Below are positions 1 to 11,310 of a DNA stretch of 64,000 bases, piece by piece. The stretch is from Piezodorus guildinii (lineage: Eukaryota > Arthropoda > Insecta > Hemiptera > Pentatomidae). A model generated the notes under the pieces. The model saw only the letters and a program-made list of their open reading frames with translations. It was not told where the DNA came from and made no database searches. The translations under genes and the position numbers were made by a program. The stretch is taken from the NCBI GenBank assembly GCA_023052935.1, contig CM041292.1:137840951-137904950 (forward strand). Direction: 5' to 3'. The stretch's first letter is position 1, and each line of letters opens with the position of its first letter.

Positions 1-265
1 GACCCCACACTTCATTAATATTACGAGCCGTTTGCGCAGCGCTGCGCCCTAATTTAAATTCGTAAAAATAAATTTGACGAAGACCTTTGAACACACTGAA
101 CAAAACGATTTTACTAAACAAATTCATGGTGAAAGAGAGGGTATTAGATAAGGTTTGTTTTGGTATAATAATGACCAATGTTAGGATTAGCTTTGTTTAC
201 ACAATTGGAATTAAGATATTTCTATTGCAATAGAGGAAACCTGCATTAATTTCGCATCAGCCCAA
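1..265 (-). mobile_element. mariner transposon, 5' end cut by the window edge
   Basis: Read on the minus strand this is the same sequence as the first ~290 bp of the mariner at 18908-19806: the terminal inverted repeat ends in CCCAA at 265 followed by TA (the mariner target), then the leader and the start of the transposase gene. The body continues beyond base 1, so its completeness is unknown. Compared with the other copy it lacks 27 bp around the transposase ATG (the MSKCDF start) and has about 6 extra bp just inside the terminal repeat. Without that ATG it could only make transposase from another start. Confidence 0.9.
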
Positions 266-1975
266 TAAATCCTTTTTGTTGGTATATTAAATTCACTCTT
301 TACGCCTTCTGCGTTCTACTTATGAGAATCATATATTTTTGTAAGCCAGCCTAACCTCACTCATACTTCTGTAATTAGTTTGCCTATCGTCATTGGCTTC
401 TGTTATAAAATCCCCTAAAAACTATCCGCTGACATTTTAAACGTATTGATTAGTAAGCCAGCTCCGATAGATAGCTGAAAAATAAAAAAAATAAATAAAT
501 AAGAAAACTTGTTGCTGAATTAGAATGATTATCCAAAATGTTTGAATTCATGAAGATTCCCTTATGGAAATTTAATTATATAATTTGAATTATCCTATCA
601 GTCAATACGTTTTTAGAATAGAAGTGGAGAAAAATTAAAATAATTAGTTAAAATGGTTAATTGTGAGAAAAATATTTAAAATGATTGCACTTTGATAGGA
701 TTGATACGCATTGAAATCATCTAACACCATTTTAAGCGAGCTCATTTTGAATTAAGTATAGTATATTTGTAACACCGATAAAGAGAAAGTTTACCTACTT
801 ATTTTGCAGTCGTTTCTTTATTAGTGAATGGTCTCTACTTTAATTAAATTCAATAAAACAGTGAATCTATCATTTGTAATATGATCATATACACGATAAA
901 GAATGAGAGGTATAGAAAGAAGGTTAAATTAATCTATCTTTCAAGAAGGGTTCTCAATAAAATCCGCTGCTGTTAATCATTCAATTTAAATTGCCTATGA
1001 CATTTGTAGAACAGGCAAAAGTAAATTTTCTAAAATAACGACAAATTGATATCACCTTTTCCTCTTTTTTATTCCCCATAAGGATTTCCATACTTCAAAT
1101 TACGTATTAATTTTTTTTTTATTATAAGACAGCAGCTCTATAAAATAATATCAAATTTTATCATGGCATTAGTTGAAAGTGACCTGAAAAAATTATTTGG
1201 GAATTCTTGTAGTAGTATGGGATGAACGTTTGCATCATGGGAATGAAAAGAAATATGAGATGCAAATTCTCATATCACGAGTGTATGCCCTCTCCCATTG
1301 GTCATGGTTTTATTACATTTGCGGCATTATCTTAACTGATGTCTCATTTATGAGAGATTTTAGGTACTTAATGCCTTCAAGAGTTATAATGGCTCTGGCA
1401 AAACAACAGAGTGAGATTAATAGTTGTTAAATATTTGTTAAGAAAAGTACCCTGCGTGGAGGGATTACTAAACTTGGTAGGATGTCTTGGGGGAAGTTTA
1501 ATGGGATTTGCTCTCCCCGAACGATCCTCTGGATTGGAAATGGCATTCGTTTTGTTAACTGAACGTGTGTAGAACTTGAATTGCTTTGTTAATAAACTAA
1601 CCCAATAACCATTCCGAAAAGTCTTCTGTGGTGGTAAGTCCGAGTTCCTCTTCCTAACCTATTCTTAATTATAAATAAACTGTAAGGTATTGACCTATAC
1701 CTACAAAGTTTGCGATTAGTAATTCATTGATTTTCATCCTTATCAATATTCAATGAGGCAATTTGGTTCATCTCATTTTTTTCTGAAAGCTATAAAATTC
1801 ATCAAAAAGAAAAATTAAATAAAAATTTAAACACGACTTTCACTTACCTGCGGTGTTAAAATCAATTTAGGAATTTTTAAAAACATTTAGAAACGAAAAA
1901 AAAATTATTAAGGTAGATTTCGGGCTGAATAACTTCTTCCATAAAGACTCAAATTTTCAATTGGAAGTTATTACA
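266..1975. other. intronic or intergenic AT-rich sequence, no feature seen
   Basis: No coding sequence that resembles a known family, no terminal repeats and no tRNA-like boxes. A 77-codon open frame at 1197-1430 has no recognisable motif and low-complexity surroundings; I treat it as chance. Confidence 0.5.
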
Positions 1976-2103
1976 ATTGAAGTGGAAACGGTTACATTTG
2001 AAATGGAAATGGTTAAGTTTTCTTCGGAAAGGGTTACATTTGCGTTGAAAAGGGTTACATTTAAAAGTCACATTTTACTTAGAAAAGGTTACATTTGACG
2101 TGG
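1976..2103. repeat. degenerate tandem repeat, unit about 21-27 bp
   Basis: Five or six imperfect units, each carrying a core close to GGTTACATTTG preceded by TGGAAA or GAAAA. Spacing is irregular, so it is an old, drifted minisatellite. Confidence 0.65.
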
Positions 2104-2589
2104 AAATGCTATATTTTTCGCTTATTATGCCTAAATATCTTCTTTATAAAGCTGAAAACTAATCAAAACTTAATTAATTTAAAAATATAATTTAGAAGTT
2201 GGATAAATTCAAAACAGAGATATAGAAACCAATGTAATTTAATTAAAGAGATACGCGATTATATTAACACTACATTCCATATATGTGAACTTGGCACATA
2301 CATTTCAAATAATGGATGGAACTAAATACAATTCATTATAAGTAATTTTATATTAATTTCAATATTTTATTTTTTAGACTAAATAGGATAGTTCGTTTTG
2401 AAATCTAGGTGTACCAAAACTGTTAAACACGTGTAAAGTAAACTATATATTAGTATTTAATTATATAAATAAGTATTAATATCAATATAGTATTGCAATA
2501 TTCACAGTTAAGGACCTATGTCCTAAGTAGTACATTTCATACAAAATTCATTCAAATAATCAATAATGTTATCTTTATCAAATGGATCT

Positions 2590-2800
2590 GTATGAGATAT
2601 ATTTAATGTTATAGGTATAGTTGTTTTAAATATGAAATTTCAGTTTCGTACGACTTGTCTTTTTCGTGTTAGACTTACCCCACACATACACAATGACCTT
2701 TTAGCGCTATTTGGTTATTTTGTCTCGGAGGTCCCTATTGAAAACTGGAAATCGAAAATATTAACGATCGCAATAATATTCCTTGCTATTTATTTCATAA
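2590..2800 (+). repeat. dispersed repeat family D, copy 1 (partial)
   Basis: Shares an ordered set of short blocks with 21760-22210, 22550-23180, 43630-44060 and 50950-51610: TATGAAATTTCAG, a short CA-rich stretch, AAGACCTTTT-like and GACTTAGTTATTTTG-like blocks, TTGAAAACTGG, and CGATCGCAATA followed by CCTT. No coding capacity is visible. The family is unassigned. Confidence 0.6.
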
Positions 2801-2804
2801 TAAG

Positions 2805-3711
2805 TAAGTAGAATACAAAATAATATACATCTTCATATACATAAAATGATAACAGGATTTTGGTTTCCTCTAGCTCCTTCTAAGCCACTGGGCGGATTTT
2901 GATACGGTTTTTACCATCATTAAGGGCATTGTTTCCTAAAAAGTAAAATCTATCACAATTTAGCTTTTCTTTAAAAGGGAAAAATTAATTTTTTTTTTTA
3001 CTAAGTCAAAAAAAAAATTCCTGAAATATAAACACACAGACGTATAATATACTGTTGGAAAGCGCAAGATTTAAAAAAAAAAGTTAAAATGCAATTAAAT
3101 AAGTTGGGCAATTTAATACAAAGATGTTATAAGCGCATAAGCTTATGCACAAATGTTATTTGTAATGTTGTAGATTAGGGAAGTGATGGGGATTCATGGT
3201 GATTGTACAAATTTGTACGTCAGTTGCTAAAATAAAGGTAAAGTTGTTATAAATTTTATAACATAACAATAAATAACAAATGATAATAATAAATAATTAA
3301 TTCTACTTTAAGATCACAACCCAAAAAATAGTAGTCCCTCAGTAAACTAAATATGACTCGCATGGAAACTAAATTAACTATGATACATAAAAATGTATAA
3401 GGTAAAAGTTCTTATGAAATTTAAAATTGTAATAAACCGAATACAACAAGAACCGCTGAAGATAACAAACAAATAAATTAAACCAAATTTTGATTTTTAG
3501 ACCATTCTGTGTTTCTAATTCTTGCCGATGAATAAATATAAGAATTAATAGACGTTATATAATAAACACAATATTTTCTTGATAAGTGCACTTTTCGTTA
3601 CGATGAACTCATAATCCCAAAGTAATAAACGCTTAATTGGCCAAACTGAAGTTTTTCAAACATACATCAAATTCGAATTGTACCCGTGCAACTCAAGGGG
3701 CGAGTCGCTAG
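2805..3711 (+). mobile_element. candidate non-autonomous Helitron
   Basis: The right end reads GGGGCGAGTCGCTAG followed by T, the CTAG|T terminus expected of Helitrons, with a G/C-rich run just inside it. The left part holds GGTTTCCTCTAGCTCC and GGCGGATTTTGATACGG, which I associate with the 5' side of insect Helitron-like repeats from memory. There are no terminal inverted repeats and no visible TSD, as expected for the class. No Rep or helicase coding is present. The left boundary is a guess. Confidence 0.4.
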
Positions 3712-4482
3712 TTACCACTAAAACAGTTGATTAATGAAAACTACCTATCTATCTATGAAAACTATAAAAAAAAAATTTAGAAAAAGTCCATACATTTGAT
3801 TCTTTAGAATATGTTTACATTTTTATTTCCTATTCAAATAACATTAAGACCACAATGACATATTGTGGTTATAATAATGGAAGGGTTATTCGGAAACAAG
3901 GGTTTTGAGGCGAAGACATAGGTGTGCCCCAATTTGCTAGCTCACCTGTACCGGTTGCGACACCGCATTTCCATTACAACAGGTAGGATTGGAGATATTC
4001 AATTAAACTGTATTCATGTGGAAGGTGCTGACTAATTGCTTCGGGAACAGAATACATCAGCCAGCCCCGAACTAACCTGAGCTTCTAGTATAGATAGATT
4101 TAGTAAACCTTCTTACGGAATTTCTAAAATAAGCTTGACTTTTAAAAACAAAAAATAATTATTTATAACATAAAATTACTTCTCTACAGATGTCTTTAGG
4201 TAATCAAGTGCATCAATACTGTCTGATTCGACTTCTTTCTGGAAATATTAAAATATGTCCCGAAAATTGTGAATATATTTTGGTTTATTATTTTTAATAA
4301 TGCACCTTAGTAATAGCCCAAACAATTAGCCTCCTTCAAAATTTAAGTACTTACGTTACAAGAGGCGTACAACCCCAATAACGATTAAAAAAAATCCTTT
4401 TCTCCTAATTAAAAAATAAATACAAATCAAAAAATTAAATGATAATTAAATTTTCTAATGTACAAAAAAAAAAAAATCATTG
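3712..4482. other. AT-rich spacer, no feature seen
   Basis: A slightly GC-richer stretch at about 3890-4090 has no repeat match elsewhere in the window and no open frame of note; the rest is simple AT-rich sequence. Confidence 0.4.
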
Positions 4483-4665
4483 AAATTTGTTAAGATCTAC
4501 TAGCGTTTTGAAATTAGCAGCGGTGCCATGCTGTTTTCTTTTGAATTATTTATTGCTTTTCATATTACTTAATTGTTTATCTACACCTTTATAAACAGTT
4601 ATACCCTAATATAGGTATTTGCAAATAATAAAACATTGTGTAATAATTTGCCGCGTTTTTTTTTT
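4483..4665 (+). repeat. dispersed repeat family E, copy 1
   Basis: Matches 5410-5555 and 56790-56970 through ordered blocks: AGCGTTTTGAAATTAGCAG, CATATTACTTAAT, TATAAACAGTTA followed by a CCTAATAT block and TATTTG, and TTGTGTAATAATTTGC. No coding potential and no terminal repeats seen; class unknown. Confidence 0.6.
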
Positions 4666-5409
4666 ATTTCTACGCTCTTATGAATGTAATTATTTTATCG
4701 TGTGCCTCTTTGTGCATCTATCATTAACAGTTTTTTTTTTTTTCAAATCCTTTTAGAATTTTATTTATTTCAGCAAGTATTACTTATCTACTTCTATTCT
4801 ATTCCTCTATCTACTTCTAATGAGCCGAGCAGATCCAAAACGATGTAAATTCATTTTTTGTCATTCTCTAAATCTCCATGTCTTCAACAATATCACTAAG
4901 TTAGTAAATAATATCTGTCCTCCAAATTAAATGTTTTTATTTTTTAGAATTTAGACTTAAATACATGAAACATGCTTATTTTCGGGTTTTGATAAGTGAT
5001 TGATTGATTGACAATTTCCATTTGCCTTTCTACGTCTCAAGTATTCTAATGCGTTTCATTATAGTCACCCTAGCAACGTAGCTAAGTACTCGATAAAAAT
5101 TAATTATTTCTAAGTCTGGATATAAGTGGCAGTGGATGTCGCTCACCTGCTATGCTATTTTATCCTTTCTCTCCATCTGTCCGTGCGCTTGTTGACTTGT
5201 GAACTTTTGCCTGACACCTTACACTGGGTGTCATTCTCTTTATGCTAAATTAGATGCTGAATCCCTTCCTATTTACGCTCTTGTAACTTAGGTTTACCAT
5301 TTCCAAATAATTCAAGATATTAGACCAATACTAACTCTAGCCACAATGAGAGAAACTTTCTATGTGGGCCTATGAATCTTTTCTATACTTGAACAAACCC
5401 TACTTTTGA

Positions 5410-5555
5410 ATTCGGTGGTAGTGTAATATGATGCTTTGAATTATTGCTGTTCATATTACTTAATATCAACATTCATATAAACAGTTACACCCTAATATTG
5501 TTATTTGGAAAAAACAAACTATTGTGTAATAATCTGCAGCGTTTTTAATTTTTCG
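5410..5555 (+). repeat. dispersed repeat family E, copy 2
   Basis: Second copy of the family seen at 4483-4665, sharing CATATTACTTAATA, TATAAACAGTTACACCCTAA and TTGTGTAATAATCTGC blocks. It lies less than 1 kb from copy 1 in the same orientation, so a local duplication is possible. Confidence 0.6.
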
Positions 5556-5744
5556 ATTCAATCCTCTCTGTGTCTATAAAATCATATTTACCTGGTTAAT
5601 AATGTTTAAATATTTAAAAAAAGATTATTTGGGTACTTTTATGATTATATTTAAACAAGATTCAATTTCTTTAAGTGGCATTTAGGTTGCTCAAATCAAA
5701 GAGAAAAAAATTAATTTTCATCATTTAATTTACATTTGCATCCA

Positions 5745-5825
5745 GTACCGGAATATATACATATCCATCATATACATATCCATCCAGTATATACATGAAC
5801 ATATACATATCCATCCAGTATCGGA
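5745..5825. repeat. short tandem repeat, ATACATATCCATCCAG-type
   Basis: Three to four imperfect units of about 17-30 bp built from TATACATATCCATCCAGTA. Confidence 0.7.
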
Positions 5826-6117
5826 AATTATGACTTGGAAGGCAAAAAGCGTGCAAAAGCTCCGTTCTGGGAGCACGGAATTAAAAAATTACCTGAATAT
5901 GGCAACACATAATAGATCAAATTGGGTCATATATAATCGACTAATAATATTTACAAGAATCTGAAGTTTTTATTTAAATCACTTATAAAAAAACGCTAAG
6001 AACTTATGTTACAACCCTATATATTTGAACTATACACAAAAGAATCGTTCTACTTTGCATACGAAACGAATACTAAATCAGAATATATTTATATTTGAAA
6101 TATTAATATTTTTTCTG

Positions 6118-6756
6118 ATTAATATAAGAAACATTGGAATCAAGTTGCTAATATACAAGACAGTACTGAAACGTATCTGGACCTATGGACTTGAACTGTG
6201 GGTGACAGCCAAATTTCCTAACATCAATCGCATTCAATCCTTTCAATCCAAAGTCCTCCGACAGTAGTTAATGCTCCTTAATATCACCAACCATACCTTA
6301 CCACGACGTTAATATTCCATTTATTTTAGACCTTATTCTATTAAAATTCTCAAAATTCCATTAGAACTTTATCCATTCCCCCAATCCTCTAGCTCAATCC
6401 CTATCCAGTTTTACACATCCTTACTATCTCCCTAGAGGGTTGAAACGGAAGTAGCCTCGGGACCTCTTGTTAACATGTATATTGGAGTTCTAGCATTGGC
6501 TAGATTCTCAACTCACGTGTTTTATGCTTAAGGATTGTATATAGATATGAGTGACTTTTGTACATATTCTTATTGAGTTTTTATTGTATATATGTATATT
6601 GTATTATTATTTTATAAATTTATTGTTACAAATTTATATATTGTGTGAATGCAGAATGAATGTTGTACATGATCACTACTAAAAATGTCCTAATTAGGAC
6701 AGATTGTAATATTACTCAATAAAAATCGTTTGTGGATTGCATTAATATAAGAAACA
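6118..6756 (+). mobile_element. 5'-truncated LINE (family C) with 16-bp TSD
   Basis: The element proper is 6134-6740, flanked on both sides by ATTAATATAAGAAACA (6118-6133 and 6741-6756), a perfect 16-bp target-site duplication. It carries only the last part of a jockey-type ORF2: an open stretch to 6267 reads IWTYGLELW...IQSFQSKVLR, then stops and frameshifts follow until about 6470. The 3' UTR matches the copies at 29672-29928 and 58930-59060, including the palindrome GTCCTAATTAGGAC (6687-6700) and AATAAA near the end. The short size reflects 5' truncation during target-primed reverse transcription. The open frame beginning at 6025 starts in flanking DNA and is not a real start. Confidence 0.88.
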
Positions 6757-7639
6757 ATTATTATTTAGTAATCACTTTCAGAACAACACTGGATTTCGCC
6801 AAGACAGTATCATAGATAGACGCTACCTCCGCAATCACATGAAAAAGAAAATTCGTTTCCCCGAGGATTCCTCCATCGGCTTGCCTGCACCACCTTTTGA
6901 TACACCACGATTAAAGTGTTCCGAAGTTTCGGTAGTTTTTCTTTATGATGGTGATGGAAAAGAAAACTTAATTCCGTCTTCTTTAAAAGCGATTGCACCA
7001 AATGTTGCTGGCGGTTACTAAGTTATTATGTTCCGTTATACTTTTAGAAAACCAGCGGACTAAGTGTATCCATATGGTTGTAAGGCGAGACTGGATAGTC
7101 GTAAAGTATTAAGGTAGTCGCTTTCAGAATTGTTTAAACTACATTTCATATACTGTGAATAGTCTTTTTCTACACCATAAGTTTACTTGCAATCCCTTTT
7201 AATAATTCTCAGATTCGCAGGATCAAAGATCGAGAGTAACCCCTACTACTAAGAATGTTAATGCTTCGTGGAAACAGAATATACTGGAGTACCATTGCAA
7301 TGGTATTGCGATCTCTACCTATTACCAATATAGATAGATCTATTGCCAACATCCGTATACTCAATGGATAGCGTATCTTTTCTTTCTAGTATATTTTCCT
7401 GAAACAGAATATATTCTCTTTGAATGAGTGTTCCGGAACCACTTTAAACACTACATTTATAAACCTTTTTAAGTAAGCACTTTAAGGGAGCACTTATATA
7501 CTTCTTTAGGCACGTTATGCGCTTTTTGGTAGGGGTCAAAGTTTTGATTTCGTAACTATGTGGTAACGTTGCCAACATGCTCTACACTCGCGCATGCGCC
7601 TATCTATACCTGTATATTAGAGATAGGATAACGATATCA
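6757..7639. other. unassigned sequence with short open frames
   Basis: 6780-7020 is GC-richer than its surroundings and open on both strands for about 60 codons, but neither translation shows a family I recognise. It may be a remnant of an unidentified repeat. Nothing else is seen up to the decayed LINE at 7640. Confidence 0.3.
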
Positions 7640-8930
7640 ATTTCAGTAAAAAAGCTTAGGGAGACAGTACCCAGTGGTGCATCACCCTGACATTTAAATA
7701 CAAACTATTTTCTTAGGCTAGGAGTTCCCTCATCCAACTCCTTTTCGTCTACGCCGAGTTATGTATGGTATGTCAGTTGTAGCCATGTTTTGTACAAGTT
7801 TGTTTCTATGTCTATTAAGTTTGTCGTGGAATCGTTTGTAAGTCAGTCGAATGTGGTTTATTGTAGTTGGAATACGTAAGTCAGTATGAAGGGTATCGTT
7901 TGACACATATGGTGGTGAGTTCATTGTCAGTCTTAAAAATTGCGATTGAAAGGTTTGTATTTTTCGTATGTGTGTCTTTTTAGTGGGTCCGTATATTTGG
8001 CAAGCGTAAGTCCATATTGATTTTAATAAATAAATGTATACATTAAGTTTCTGTCTGGTGGATAATTTCGAACGTCTATGGAATATTGAATATAATAGTC
8101 TAAGTCGAAAGTTTACAGTTTTACGTTTTGTCTTGACGTGTGGGCCCCATTTTAATCTTTTGTCAAATATTAGTAGTAAGTACGTTACTGTATTTTATTG
8201 CGGTAAAGGGTGCTTGTCTGTGTAAACTGAAGGGCAGATTCCGCGTCTAAGTGTAAATATAATATGAAATAGTGACTTGTTTTTTCTTAATAACTGCAGT
8301 GTCGTCGGCATATGTTCGCAATTAAGATGTTTTGGTCTGTTGGTAAGTCATATGTGTATTTCAGTAAGAAGAGGGGCCAGGATAGAACCTTGGGGAACAC
8401 CTGCAGAAATTGGTTTTATTGATGAGGTCTCAGAATCCGGTCTTACAGAGAAGAAACGGTCATAGAGAAAAGATTGTATAACTAAATAATATGTGCTTGG
8501 AAGTATAGGTTTTAGTTTAAAAAGAAGACCTTGGTGCTATACCCTATCAAAAGCCTAAATAACATCCAAAAATGCCCCAGATGCGTACTGTTTTAGTTCT
8601 AGTGCAGTAGTAATATAGTCGGTAACTCTGTGTAGCTGTTGTGTTGTGGAATGAAAAGAGCGGAACCCGAATTGGTGATCTGGTAATATGTCGTGGTCTG
8701 TCAGTATGTTAATAATCCGTTCATACAACAGTCTTTCAAATATTTTCGAACAAACCGGAAGAAGGCTAATAGATCTATAACAGGCAGGTCTATGTTTGTC
8801 TTTGTTAAGTTTATGTAGCATTGAAATTGAAGAATATTTCCATTGAATAGGGAATTTAGTTATCCTAGTTGACAGTGTTGTAAGGAAGACTAAAGCTTTT
8901 CTATGAGGAAGATGGTTGGGGGTGCGGTCA
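7640..8930 (-). pseudogene. family-B LINE ORF2, decayed 3' part (outer layer of a nest)
   Basis: On the minus strand this reads as a jockey-type reverse transcriptase related to the copy at 60539-63235. From 8930 down: RKALVFLTTL, KFPIQWKYS, CYRSISLLPVCSKIFERLLYERI, DHQFGFRSFHSTTQQLHRVTDYI and GAFLDVI-stop-AFDRV, then AGVPQGSILAPLL further on, and near the end TLHTDLRIPTT...IPYITRRRRKGVG at 7730-7924. Several stops and frameshifts break it. The upstream part of the same copy resumes at 15505-15745 beyond an inserted Penelope-like element, so this is the 3' half of a split gene. 3' boundary approximate. Confidence 0.85.
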
Positions 8931-8941
8931 TAAATTAAAAA

Positions 8942-8977
8942 CACACAATTAAAAATAAGCGTTATTTTAATTATGTG
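8942..8977 (-). other. 16-bp hairpin downstream of the hammerhead
   Basis: Arms 8942-8958 and 8962-8977 are inverted copies (CACATAATTAAAATAA against CACACAATTAAAAATAA) with a 3-bp loop. It sits directly 3' of the ribozyme on the minus strand; a hairpin of similar size but different sequence occupies the same place at 21263-21295. Confidence 0.8.
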
Positions 8978-9015
8978 CCGACGTTTCGGCCTACAATGTG
9001 GGCCTTCATCAGGGC
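8977..9015 (-). ncRNA. hammerhead ribozyme motif (Penelope-type, minimal stem III)
   Basis: Minus strand, 5' to 3': GCC (stem I), CTGATGA (core box, 9006-9012), one A, stem II GGCC closed by a 9-nt loop and GGCC, GAAAC (8983-8987), the cleavage triplet GTC (8980-8982), then GGC (8977-8979) that pairs with the first GCC. Stem III is reduced to AC/GU with no loop, so activity would need a dimer, as described for hammerheads of Penelope-like retroelements. The conserved core and canonical GUC site are visible directly. The single extra base between CTGATGA and stem II departs from the usual core. Self-cleavage is inferred, not shown. Confidence 0.85.
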
Positions 9016-9065
9016 TAAAAGAAACAAGATAACAACCAATGTAATTATAGACTTAATAATGCGTT

Positions 9066-9702
9066 TAAGTTTTCAAGTGTCATGGCTGCGAGTACAGTTC
9101 ACTATACGTATAGCTCTATGTTTCTTACCTTCTCATCACTGTGTTACCGCATGAATATCCTTCAAACTTTCTGAATCGTAAGATATTGCACTGTTGAATA
9201 CTTTACCGAACACAAAAGAGAGGTGAGTGGTGTTTTGTTTTAAAGACCATTACAGACTGGTGACCGCATGGGCTGGAGATAAGGGCCAGCTGTGCCGGCT
9301 AATCCTTCTCTAGTGTTGACAAGGTCTCGGCCAGAACTGTTGTTCAAAGACGTAACCAACAATATTTATAAACATTAGTTTTCTATCTCCATGAGTTTTT
9401 TTTTATTTGTTTTTTTATTTTATATTGTTCTTAAGATATTCATTTTTGTTTTCATTAAGTTAGAAATGTTTGCTTTGTTTTTTATATTTTTTATTGTGTA
9501 TGTAAATAATTGTAAATAGTTTAGTTTTAAGATCTTTAAGGTTAATTTTCTTTCATTATTAACTTCTTTAAGTATATATTTCTTTTTTCTTTTCTAATAA
9601 TTATAAATATTTTCTTTAATTTTTTAGAGGTATATTTAATTTATTTAGTTTCATATATATCTATGTTATTTTTACATTTTTTTTTTCTTGTTAAATTAAG
9701 TC
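9066..9702 (+). promoter_or_regulatory. 5' UTR and presumed internal promoter of LINE A
   Basis: 637 bp between the TSD and the ORF1 ATG. The first 300 bp are GC-richer (a block around 9243-9350 includes GGGCCAGCTGTGCCGGC) and the last 340 bp are T-rich. Jockey-clade elements use an internal promoter near the 5' end, so the first ~100 bp are the likely location; no specific promoter element is demonstrated. Confidence 0.5.
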
Positions 9703-11310
9703 ATGGATCTAGATAAGACCCAATCTTGCGACGACTCGGATGTGGAGACTCCCTTTTCTGAAATTAGCGAGTCAGACTCACAGTATTTAAAGCCAAGGAC
9801 ACTTCAGAAACGCCAGAGAAAGAACACTGGTTCCACTGGTAACTCACCAAATAAAAAAAAAAATAAAGCGGCTAAGACCAAACAGCAATCAAAAACAATG
9901 CCATCACCACCTAAAACTCGTAGTACCACTGCAGCCAACCTAAATGACACAACGGCGCCATCTACTTCAAAACCTACCGGTTCTACTTCTACCTCTAGCC
10001 CTTCAGCTAACGCCAACAATAAAAGCCATCTTCCGGAACCACAAGAATTTTCTGACCCCGAACCACCTCCAATATTTGTATCAAATATAAATAACTTCCT
10101 CTCATTCGGCAAAGAAATTTCAGATCTTATAGGCCAGCCAAACTTTCAATGCTTTTCACGAATAAATGACATAAAAATTAATACTACCAATAAGGAGAGC
10201 TACAAAAAACTAATCACTTATTTAAGTACGAAAAATTTTGATTTCCATTGCTATCAACTAAAACAAGATAAACCTTACAGAGTAGTTTTGAGAGGGCTCC
10301 ACTCATCCACTCCTACTGAAGCCATCAAAAGCGGCCTAGAAGAAATTGGCCATAACGTTAGAAACATCTCTTCTGTAACGCACCCCAAGGAAAAATATGC
10401 GTTGCCCCTGTTTTTCGTGGATTTGGAGCCAGCCAGGAATAACATGGAGATATTCCAGGTAAGACGGCTGGTATATTCTACAGTTCGGTTTGAAGAGCCA
10501 AGACAGAGAACAATAATCGTCCAGTGCACCAGATGTCAAACTTTAGGGCACACAAAGTCCTACTGCCATCACCCTGCTAGGTGTGTTAAGTGTGCCGGGC
10601 CACACACCTCTGATACATGCCTCAAACCCCCTAATGAGCCTGCAAAGTGTGCACTTTGTGGTGAAGGCCATCCGGCTAGCTATAGGGGCTGTAGCGTATA
10701 TAAAACCCTTCTTCGGCAGAGGACGTAGTACCTAGCGGAACCACGAGTGGAACAGCAGATTCGCCCGCAGGTACCTGATTTGGATTTTACTAACTTCCCG
10801 GAAATTGTGAAACAAACAGGTATCATCGTTCAACAGCCACCTACTAAACCTGCCGTCAGGGAACCGACAGAGCACACCAAAACACCTTCCTCTGAGATCA
10901 TCGCCAACAAGCATCAACAACCACGACGTCAGGCGCCTTCTAAATCCCAAACCAAGCCTCCTGCCTCCCATCCTCCTCATTTTCTACCCTTACGGGTAAA
11001 ATTACCTCCTGAACATCCTCCCCAAATACCACCTCCTACTGTTCAGCTAACTCAACCAAACCCCTCGCCTCAAGTACCTCAGCGGACTGAACATCATCGT
11101 ACACCACGGCGAGTCCAGCCCCAAGCCAACAATCCTGACCATACAAATTATCCACAAGTCTCTTACCCACAGCCGTATCCCAACAATGATCCTTTCAACA
11201 TATGCTCCATTCTCCAGTCCTTTCTCTCAGATCTTAAAGAAACTATCTTACCACTAATCACCCTTCTCACTAGAATCCTTACCCAAGTCCCATTCAATCT
11301 CCCAAAATGA
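9703..11310 (+). pseudogene. LINE A ORF1, nucleic-acid-binding gag-like protein, one amber stop
   Basis: Encodes the RNA-binding ORF1 protein of a jockey-type LINE. The reading frame is open from the ATG at 9703 to 10725, interrupted by a single TAG at 10726-10728, then open in the same frame (Y-L-A-E-P...) to TGA at 11308-11310: 535 codons including the amber. Residues 1-130 are Ser/Thr/Pro/Lys-rich and low complexity. About 178-250 resembles the PRE_C2HC domain found before zinc knuckles (YRVVLRGLHSSTPTEAIKSG). From about 274 there are three knuckles: CX2CX4HX4C, CX2CX3HX4C and CX2CX3HX6C. The part after the amber is proline-rich. The product would package LINE RNA in a ribonucleoprotein. 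The truncated 341-aa protein keeps all the zinc knuckles. Readthrough is possible but the context (TAG TAC) is not a known readthrough signal; a point mutation is simpler. Confidence 0.88.

Larger units (their letters stand above)
8920..9065 (-). mobile_element. Penelope-like element, 3' terminal part with hammerhead
   Basis: Minus-strand order: hammerhead ribozyme (8977-9015), a 16-bp hairpin (8942-8977), then a short tail ending near TGACCGCACCC. The second Penelope end at 21228-21334 shows the same order with a different hairpin sequence and a tail ending TGACCGCCACCC. The upstream part of this element lies at 14141-15530, separated by the LINE A insertion, and includes a GIY-YIG endonuclease remnant in the same orientation. 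Penelope-like elements are known to carry hammerheads in their terminal repeats; assignment of this stretch to that element follows from orientation and the reconstructed empty site. Confidence 0.8.

Noticed and set aside
1197..1430. Small host gene
   Set aside because: No homology I recognise, no splice or promoter context; chance open frame in AT-rich DNA.
1960..2110. CRISPR-like array
   Set aside because: Units are irregular, degenerate and not separated by unique spacers; eukaryotic context. It is a drifted tandem repeat.
6025..6267. Independent 80-aa gene
   Set aside because: The frame crosses from flanking DNA and the TSD into the truncated family-C LINE at 6134.
9804..10112. Minus-strand 102-aa protein in ORF1
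   Set aside because: Antisense shadow of the low-complexity N terminus of LINE A ORF1.
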